From: CAVSWN01 sp046728115
GTDB taxonomy: Bacteria > Acidobacteriota > Vicinamibacteria > Vicinamibacterales > CAVVIG01
Assembly (NCBI GenBank): GCA_046728115.1
Contig: JBKPDW010000624.1
Coordinates: 1-6,244 of the forward strand
Reading direction: 5' to 3'
DNA: 6,244 nucleotides
The translations under genes and the position numbers were made by a program. The stretch's first letter is position 1; each line of letters begins with the position of its first letter. Shown here in pieces: positions 1-4,299 of this stretch. The notes below the pieces were generated by a model. The model searched no databases. It worked only from the letters and a program-made list of their open reading frames with translations, and was not told where the DNA came from.

Positions 1-156
1 GGTCCAGGTCGAGGGCCACGTCAGCTCAGTCGGGACGAATCCCGACGCATGAACCTGAACGACGACGTCGTTGATCGCTGCCTGCGGCTCGGGCCGCTCC
101 ACCAGCGTCATCCCGGCCGTTCCCGCAGCCTGGTCCGTCACCACGATCGCCTTCAT
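1..156 (-). CDS. NAD(P)-dependent medium-chain dehydrogenase/quinone oxidoreductase, N-terminal part (runs off left edge)
   Basis: The minus strand encodes 52 residues from an ATG at 156-154 and is still open at base 1. The protein begins MKAIVVTDQAAGTAGM and continues with an ERPEP segment, an NDVVVQVHASGF segment and a TELTWPSTWT segment. This is the usual opening of the GroES-like domain of zinc-type alcohol dehydrogenase/NADPH:quinone reductase (MDR superfamily) proteins: a first beta strand MKAIV, an acidic-proline turn, then the V-V-V-x-V-x-A-S-G strand. The family is normally about 300-340 residues, so roughly 85% lies outside the window. The TELTWP segment is typical of the 'NADP-dependent alcohol dehydrogenase/oxidoreductase' subgroup that acts on carbonyl or quinone substrates in the cytosol. 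The Rossmann domain is not visible, so substrate and cofactor cannot be judged. A G-rich ribosome binding site supports the start. The upstream same-strand ORF ends 45 bases before this start. Confidence 0.85.
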   Translation of the reverse strand, partial: MKAIVVTDQAAGTAGMTLVERPEPQAAINDVVVQVHASGFVPTELTWPSTWT

Positions 157-162
157 CGTCGG

Positions 163-170
163 CCCCCCTG
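163..170 (-). promoter_or_regulatory. Ribosome binding site of the minus-strand dehydrogenase
   Basis: Read on the minus strand this is CAGGGGGG, an AGG-type Shine-Dalgarno element ending six bases before the ATG at 156. It fixes the start of the partial dehydrogenase gene and shows the gene begins cleanly here rather than being a fusion with the upstream membrane ORF. Confidence 0.6.
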
Positions 171-201
171 TCCTATTGCTGTCATCGCAGGGACGCTCAT
201 T

Positions 202-468
202 CTATGCGTGGCCGATTAGCGCCGGAACGCGGCCAGCCGTGAGCGCGCGCGCCCAATCGGCCGAGCGGCCAAGCACCCATAGGAAGACCCGCGTGCCCAG
301 TCCCACGCTGGCGCCTGCTGCGGCACCAAGCAATGCCCATTTGAGGGTGCTAATCAGCAGTGCCGTGTGCTCGGTGTACCAACGACTTTCATCCGCGAGG
401 CGCGGGGACGCGTCTCGCGCGACGAAGCCGCGAAGCCGAGCCAGTCGTTCTCGAAAACCCGGCGACAT
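202..468 (-). pseudogene. Truncated ClC-type chloride channel N-terminus (probable remnant, or a small membrane protein)
   Basis: From the ATG at 468-466 to a TAG at 204-202 the minus strand encodes 88 residues. There is a basic cytosolic head (about residues 1-33, rich in Arg), then one hydrophobic stretch (about 35-68: ALLISTLKWALLGAAAGASV, then a VFLWVL segment), then a short tail ending ALIGHA. The pattern L-K-W-x-L-L-G-x-x-x-G-x-x-x-G followed by F-L-x-x-L resembles the first membrane helix of ClC/EriC chloride channel proteins, which are about 420-460 residues long. Everything after helix 1 is missing: the frame stops and the next gene starts 45 bases later, so no channel could form. 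The frame is open upstream to 810, but that extension overlaps the plus-strand activator and no good ribosome binding site was found, so ATG 468 is a tentative start. The ClC assignment rests on a short match and is moderate. A genuine small single-pass membrane protein is the alternative. Confidence 0.42.
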
Positions 469-684
469 CCCTTTGCCAAGCGTACCCGATTGAGACTTCT
501 GAGCCTGAATTACGGGCGGGAAAACCCAAAACGCACCCGGAGTACGCAGGTCCTCGATCTTCTTGTGGAGGATAATCGGCGCAATGTTTATGCGGGTGAA
601 CTCGAAGTGCGCCCACCAGGTGCGCCCACCACTTCGGGGCGTTGCCCGCGGCGGGTCGTCCCGTGAGCCCTGATCGGCTGCCAT
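469..684. other. Intergenic region between the ClC-like remnant and the sigma-54 activator
   Basis: This is a divergent gap of 216 bases holding the 5' ends of a minus-strand and a plus-strand gene. Any promoters for the two should lie here. I found no convincing -35/-10 pair and no GG-N10-GC sigma-54 site. A GATAAT hexamer at 571-576 resembles a -10 box on the plus strand but lacks a recognisable -35 partner. A nested repeat lies at 603-636. Small open frames here (for example 584-673, 29 codons) have no supporting similarity. Confidence 0.5.
603..636. repeat. Nested direct and inverted repeat upstream of the activator gene
   Basis: The 12-mer GTGCGCCCACCA occurs twice in tandem at 607-618 and 620-631 (period 13). 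The pair is enclosed by a perfect 7-base inverted repeat, CGAAGTG at 603-609 and CACTTCG at 630-636. A 4-base stem, CACC-A-GGTG, sits at 614-622 in the centre. The element lies about 50-80 bases upstream of the activator's predicted ATG, so it could be an operator (for instance for autoregulation) or an RNA structure in the leader. No specific binder can be named from the sequence. Confidence 0.55.
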
Positions 685-3075
685 ATGTCGGCACCCGTTT
701 CGCTTGCCGCGCCGACAGTTTGTGTCTATCCTCGACGCGTTTTGTCGGCTCCGCTGCACCGACCGATCGACACCCCATTGGCCGCCGCTCAGGACGTGGG
801 CAACGACCACGTCCAGGCGCGCGCCGAGGAACTCCTGCGTTCCAGTGAACGACCTTTCGAACTGATTGTCGACAACATTCCTGGGCTCGTGTTCACCACG
901 AGTCCGAATGGTGAGCTGGAATTTGTAAATCGGCGGGTACTCGAGTACTTCGGCCGAACGCTTGCAGAGCTCAAGCAGTGGGCCAGGAGCGACTCAATCC
1001 ACCCCGATGACGTCCCGTCGGTGCTCGCTGCACGCAAGCGTGCGCTCGACGCGCGTGCGCCCTGGGAGAGTCCCCCGCATCGCCTCAGACGGTCGGACGG
1101 TACCTACCGCTGGTTCATCGGACGCACGTGCCCAGTCCTCGATGCAGACGGTCGCATCGTTCGCTGGTACAGCCTGCTCACCGATATCGAAGATCGCAAG
1201 CGCGCCGAGGATGCGCTCCGCGCAAGCGAAGACAGCCTTCGGCGTGTCGTCGATGGCGTGCCTGGCTTCGTGTTCAGTGCGACGGAGGACGGGGAAATCG
1301 AGTTCGTCAATCAGCAACTGATGCAGTACACCGGCAGGACCCTCGAAGAGTTGAAGCGGCATCTTCGACTCGGGTTGGAAACGCTCCAAGGGAAGCGAGA
1401 TTGGACGGCCACGAACGACCTCATTCATCCGGATGATCTTTCTCGGGCCGTCGATGAGCTGCGACGCTCCATTGAGACCGGCCAGCCGCCAGATGTTGAA
1501 CATCGGGTGCGTGGCGCGGATGGCCAATACCGCTGGTTTAATGTCCGCCGTCTTCCCGAGCGAGATGCTGACGGACGGATCGTCCGGTGGTATCTGGAGC
1601 TATTCGATATTGACGACCTTAAGACAACAGAGGAAAGGCTGCGCCGGAGCGAGGCCGATTTGCTAGAGGCGCAAGGATTGACACACACGGCCCATTGGAA
1701 ACTCGACGTGGCGTCAGGGACTGTCACCGTGTCACCGGAGGCGCTACGAATGTATGCCACGACCTCGGACGCCGAGGCGTCGCACCCGGAGTTTTGGTTT
1801 AGCAGAGTTCACGCTGAAGACCGGCAGCGCGTGCAGGAACTGTTCGAACGATGCTTGAAGGACCGATGCCCTTATGAAGCGGACTACCGGATCGTTGTTC
1901 CCGACGGCTCGGTCAAATACCACCACGCGTTTGGCCGTCCAATTGTGAATCGTTCCGGCGAGCTGATCGAGTTCGGTGGGACCACGATGGACGTCACCGA
2001 ACACGTGCAGGCCAGAATGAAGCTGGAGAACGCGTTCGAGGAAATCAAGCGCCTGAAGGACCGCTTACAAGACGAGAATCTCGCACTGAAGGAAGAGATC
2101 GCGCAGGCGTCGATGTTCGAGGAGATCGTCGGTGCGTCGACGGCGTTGCGAAACGTTCTGGCTCTCGTGGTCAAAGTGGCACTCACAAACTCCAGCGTCT
2201 TGATCACCGGCGAGACGGGCACCGGCAAGGAGTTGATTGCGCGCGCGATTCACAAGCGTTCGCCGCGTGCTGACCGCGCTTTCGTCAGCGTGAACTGTGC
2301 CGCGCTGCCATCGTCATTGATTTCGTCTGAGCTGTTCGGACATGAGAAGGGAGCATTTACTGGGGCGACCCAGCGACGGGCCGGGCGGTTTGAATTGGCG
2401 CACGGGGGCACGCTGTTCCTGGACGAAGTGGGCGATCTTCCGCCAGACGTCCAAATTGCGCTGCTGCGCGTCCTGCAAGAGAAGGAATTCGAACGCGTCG
2501 GCGGCACGCAGTGCATCAGGGTCGACGTCCGAGTCATCGCCGCGACCAATCGCGACCTCGAAGCGGCAACGGCCAGCGGCGCGTTCCGGTCGGACCTCTT
2601 GTACCGGCTCAATGTGTTCCCGATTGATGTGCCGCCGCTCCGAGAGCGCAAGGACGATGTGTTGCTGCTGCTCCAGTACTTCGTGCGTCGCTTCGCGACG
2701 GAGGTGGGTAAGACATTTGACCGCATCGACAAACGCACCATTGAGTTGTTTCAGGCGTACGATTGGCCAGGAAATATTCGAGAGTTGCAGAACGTCATTG
2801 AGCGCTCCGTTATCGTGAGTCCTCCAGGTGTGTTTCGAGTCGATGATGCGTGGTTATCGCGGTCAGGCCGTCAGATATCCAGCCGACAGTCAGTCGGCGA
2901 TTCAGCGGACGATGCCGCACGCGAACGAAAGCTGATCGAAGCGGCATTGGCGGCAACCCACGGCCGCGTGTCCGGAGCTCGAGGCGCCGCCGCGAAGCTT
3001 CGTATTCCGCCGACAACCCTTGACTACAAGATCAAGCGGCTGCGCATTCGCAAGAGCCAATTCAAACTCTCGTAG
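685..3075 (+). CDS. Sigma-54-dependent transcriptional activator with three PAS sensor domains
   Basis: This is a 796-residue bacterial enhancer-binding protein that should use ATP hydrolysis to remodel sigma-54 RNA polymerase at -24/-12 promoters. Visible order: PAS 1 (about 52-172), PAS 2 (about 182-312), PAS 3 (about 324-441), a charged coiled-coil linker (about 441-476), AAA+ domain (about 478-715) and a C-terminal Fis-type helix-turn-helix (about 745-790). The AAA+ signatures are complete: Walker A GETGTGKE at 509-516, the sigma-54-contacting GAFTGA loop at 556-561, Walker B GGTLFLDE at 574-581, arginine-finger region FRSDLLYRLN at 634-643, and the WPGNIREL sensor II motif at 694-701. 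The HTH segment (AAAKLRIPPTTLDYKIKRL) is FhlA-like. There is no receiver or GAF domain, so control probably comes from ligand or redox sensing by the PAS domains; no ligand residue can be assigned. The PAS domains are PAS_3-like with HPDD and DGxYRWF motifs. No Shine-Dalgarno was seen at ATG 685, and residues 1-45 look poorly conserved. A later start such as GTG 796 is possible. Confidence 0.93.
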   Translation: MSAPVSLAAPTVCVYPRRVLSAPLHRPIDTPLAAAQDVGNDHVQARAEELLRSSERPFELIVDNIPGLVFTTSPNGELEFVNRRVLEYFGRTLAELKQWARSDSIHPDDVPSVLAARKRALDARAPWESPPHRLRRSDGTYRWFIGRTCPVLDADGRIVRWYSLLTDIEDRKRAEDALRASEDSLRRVVDGVPGFVFSATEDGEIEFVNQQLMQYTGRTLEELKRHLRLGLETLQGKRDWTATNDLIHPDDLSRAVDELRRSIETGQPPDVEHRVRGADGQYRWFNVRRLPERDADGRIVRWYLELFDIDDLKTTEERLRRSEADLLEAQGLTHTAHWKLDVASGTVTVSPEALRMYATTSDAEASHPEFWFSRVHAEDRQRVQELFERCLKDRCPYEADYRIVVPDGSVKYHHAFGRPIVNRSGELIEFGGTTMDVTEHVQARMKLENAFEEIKRLKDRLQDENLALKEEIAQASMFEEIVGASTALRNVLALVVKVALTNSSVLITGETGTGKELIARAIHKRSPRADRAFVSVNCAALPSSLISSELFGHEKGAFTGATQRRAGRFELAHGGTLFLDEVGDLPPDVQIALLRVLQEKEFERVGGTQCIRVDVRVIAATNRDLEAATASGAFRSDLLYRLNVFPIDVPPLRERKDDVLLLLQYFVRRFATEVGKTFDRIDKRTIELFQAYDWPGNIRELQNVIERSVIVSPPGVFRVDDAWLSRSGRQISSRQSVGDSADDAARERKLIEAALAATHGRVSGARGAAAKLRIPPTTLDYKIKRLRIRKSQFKLS

Positions 3076-3085
3076 CCACGGGGCA

Positions 3086-3119
3086 TTCGTGAATTCACGG
3101 TTTTCACGAATTCCACGAA
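3086..3119. promoter_or_regulatory. Dyad between activator and oxidoreductase operon; candidate enhancer (UAS) site
   Basis: The left arm TTCGTGAATTC (3086-3096) is mirrored by the right arm GAATTCCACGAA (3108-3119), with one extra C in the right arm and an 11-base centre. Nested in the left half is a perfect 12-base palindrome, CGTGAATTCACG (3088-3099). The hexamer TTCACG also occurs twice directly (3094-3099 and 3103-3108). The element starts 10 bases after the activator stop codon and its centre lies about 97 bases upstream of the transcription start predicted from the sigma-54 promoter. That is the distance range at which NtrC-class dimers normally bind. A transcription terminator is the alternative, but there is no T-run after the right arm. 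A dispersed genomic repeat is also possible. Confidence 0.5.
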
Positions 3120-3172
3120 CGAACTCCTAACCCCATCCGCTGGTTTTCAGCCGATTTGCTGCTCGTTTCGAG

Positions 3173-3188
3173 TGGCGTCAGCCTTGCT
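3173..3188 (+). promoter_or_regulatory. Sigma-54 (-24/-12) promoter of the cytochrome-oxidoreductase operon
   Basis: The sequence TGGCGTCAGCCTTGCT matches the sigma-54 consensus TGGCAC-N5-TTGCW at all but two positions (AC replaced by GT). The two invariant dinucleotides, GG at 3174-3175 and GC at 3186-3187, are separated by exactly 10 bases. It is the only site with correct spacing that I found in the intergenic regions. It lies directly downstream of a sigma-54 activator gene and just before an operon. The expected transcription start is about base 3199, only two bases before the ATG at 3201, so the cytochrome message would be nearly leaderless if that start codon is right. Confidence 0.6.
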
Positions 3189-3200
3189 CTAGCCGCGCTC

Positions 3201-3782
3201 ATGACCCGCGGCATCACACACATCGGGAACATTCTTGTGGCCATCGCGCTGTCGGTCACGACTCTCGCCGCAGCCCCGAGTCGCACCGAGGGACTCGCTG
3301 CTTGGCAACAGGTGTATTCGGTGCTCACCCATCCCCGGTGCATCAACTGTCATACAGCGACCAACCATCCGGATCAAGGCGACGACCGCCATCGTCATGT
3401 GTTCAACGTCGTGCGCGGCCCCGCCGGCCAGGGCGTACCAGGGTTGCAGTGTGCGACCTGCCACCAACGATCGAATGCGAGCACCGGTATTCCTGGCGCT
3501 CCTGGCTGGCGCTTGGCGCCGTTATCGATGCAATGGCAGTCGGCAGATGGCCGCATGTTTTCAGGCGCACGGGTCTGCCGGTCAGTCACGAATCGATCGA
3601 CGAACGGCCACCTCGATGGCCCTGCTCTCCTCGAGCATCACGCGCAGGCGCCCCTGGTTCGTTGGGCGTTTGAGCCTGGACACCTCCCCTATGGCAACGC
3701 GTTCACGGTACCACCGTTGACCCACGAGACGTTTGTCAGCGCGACGCGCATATGGGTCGAGGCGGGGACCCCATGTCCATAG
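3201..3782 (+). CDS. Diheme c-type cytochrome subunit of an isoquinoline 1-oxidoreductase-type complex
   Basis: The 193-residue product begins with a Sec signal peptide (MTRG, hydrophobic core about residues 9-24, likely cleavage near AAAP at 23-26), so it should act in the periplasm. It has two heme c attachment motifs: CINCH at 47-51 within THPRCINCH, and CATCH at 84-88 within LQCATCH. The spacing segment HRHVFNVVRGPAGQG between them, the WRLAPLSMQW segment after the second heme, and the terminal WVEAGTPCP match proteins usually annotated 'isoquinoline 1-oxidoreductase subunit', which are encoded beside 2Fe-2S and molybdopterin subunits. Cys126 and Cys192 are outside the heme motifs and may pair in a disulfide (inferred). 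It probably takes electrons from the 2Fe-2S subunit encoded 37 bases downstream. ATG 3201 was chosen because it gives a good signal peptide. A TTG at 3156 would add 15 residues but lies upstream of the predicted transcription start. Neither start has a clear Shine-Dalgarno. The axial ligands beyond the motif histidines cannot be assigned. Confidence 0.85.
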   Translation: MTRGITHIGNILVAIALSVTTLAAAPSRTEGLAAWQQVYSVLTHPRCINCHTATNHPDQGDDRHRHVFNVVRGPAGQGVPGLQCATCHQRSNASTGIPGAPGWRLAPLSMQWQSADGRMFSGARVCRSVTNRSTNGHLDGPALLEHHAQAPLVRWAFEPGHLPYGNAFTVPPLTHETFVSATRIWVEAGTPCP

Positions 3783-3809
3783 CGTCGAGGGACGGAACTG
3801 TTCTGATGC

Positions 3810-3817
3810 GGAGGTGA
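3810..3817 (+). promoter_or_regulatory. Ribosome binding site deciding the start of the 2Fe-2S subunit
   Basis: GGAGGTGA is a near-perfect Shine-Dalgarno element. Five bases separate its GGAGG core from the GTG at 3820-3822. It selects this GTG over the in-frame ATG at 3733, which would overlap the cytochrome gene by 50 bases and add 29 residues unlike the family. Confidence 0.8.
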
Positions 3818-3819
3818 GA

Positions 3820-4299
3820 GTGGCGACGTACACGATCACAGTGAACGGGCAAAACCGATCGGTGGCGGTGGATCCAGACACGCCGTTGTTATGGGTCCTG
3901 CGCGAAGAACTTCGACTCACGGGAACGAAGTATGGCTGTGGCGTCGCGGCCTGCGGCGCCTGCACCGTTCTGGCCGGTGGAATTCCGACGCGTTCGTGCG
4001 TCCTGCCGATATCGCTGGTCGGCGCTCGGGAAGTCACGACGATTGAAGCGATGGCGCATGATGCCGTCGGACGCGTCGTCCGGGACGCGTGGGTCGCCAC
4101 GGACGTCGTGCAGTGCGGCTACTGCCAGAGTGGCCAAATTATCACTGCCGTCGCGCTGCTGAAGCGTGTCAACAATCCGGACGACACGGCGATCGAGCAG
4201 GGAATGGGAGCCAACTTGTGCCGTTGCGGCACGTATGTCCGAATCCGTCAGGCCATCAAGACTGCCGCACAGCAACTACAACAAGGACGCACGCGATGA
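3820..4299 (+). CDS. iorA: (2Fe-2S)-binding small subunit of molybdenum hydroxylase, IorA-like
   Basis: The 159-residue protein has the two-cluster layout of the xanthine dehydrogenase/isoquinoline 1-oxidoreductase small subunit, whose usual length is about 150-160. The N-terminal plant-ferredoxin-type domain (about 1-75) carries Cys40, Cys45, Cys48 and Cys60 in the pattern C-x4-C-x2-C-x11-C (KYGCGVAACGACTVL). The C-terminal helical domain (about 80-155) carries CGYC at 99-102 and CRC at 134-136, ligands of the second cluster. The QCGYCQSGQI and GANLCRCGTY motifs are intact. Role: passes electrons from the molybdopterin centre to the cytochrome c partner. It has no signal peptide and is expected to be exported bound to the Tat substrate large subunit, as in related complexes (inferred). 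It starts at GTG 3820 behind a strong ribosome binding site, and its stop overlaps the next ATG by 4 bases (ATGA), indicating translational coupling. The symbol denotes family; isoquinoline is not established as the substrate. Confidence 0.93.
   Translation: MATYTITVNGQNRSVAVDPDTPLLWVLREELRLTGTKYGCGVAACGACTVLAGGIPTRSCVLPISLVGAREVTTIEAMAHDAVGRVVRDAWVATDVVQCGYCQSGQIITAVALLKRVNNPDDTAIEQGMGANLCRCGTYVRIRQAIKTAAQQLQQGRTR

Noticed and set aside
584..673. Short plus-strand ORF of 29 codons with a GGAGG about 13 bases upstream
   Set aside because: The ribosome-binding spacing is too long, the product is Arg/Pro-rich without recognisable features, and it overlaps the nested repeat. It is probably chance.
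469..810. Upstream extension of the ClC-like minus-strand frame to an ATG at 810
   Set aside because: It would overlap the 5' end of the activator gene on the opposite strand, and the added 114 residues show no family resemblance.
3086..3119. Rho-independent terminator for the activator gene
   Set aside because: The stem is AT-containing and interrupted, and no T-run follows the right arm. A regulatory dyad fits the position better, though termination is not fully excluded.
3142..3160. A second sigma-54-like pair, TGG followed by TTTGCT
   Set aside because: The GG and GC are 14 bases apart instead of 10, which is incompatible with -24/-12 recognition. The site at 3173-3188 has the right spacing.
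3794..3809. GG...GC pair before the 2Fe-2S subunit gene as a possible internal sigma-54 promoter
   Set aside because: Spacing is 12 bases, not 10, and there is no TTGC element. The gene is better explained as co-transcribed with the cytochrome gene.
3733..3819. In-frame ATG at 3733 as start of the 2Fe-2S subunit
   Set aside because: It overlaps the cytochrome gene, adds 29 residues not seen in the family and has no ribosome binding site, whereas GTG 3820 has GGAGGTGA at good spacing.
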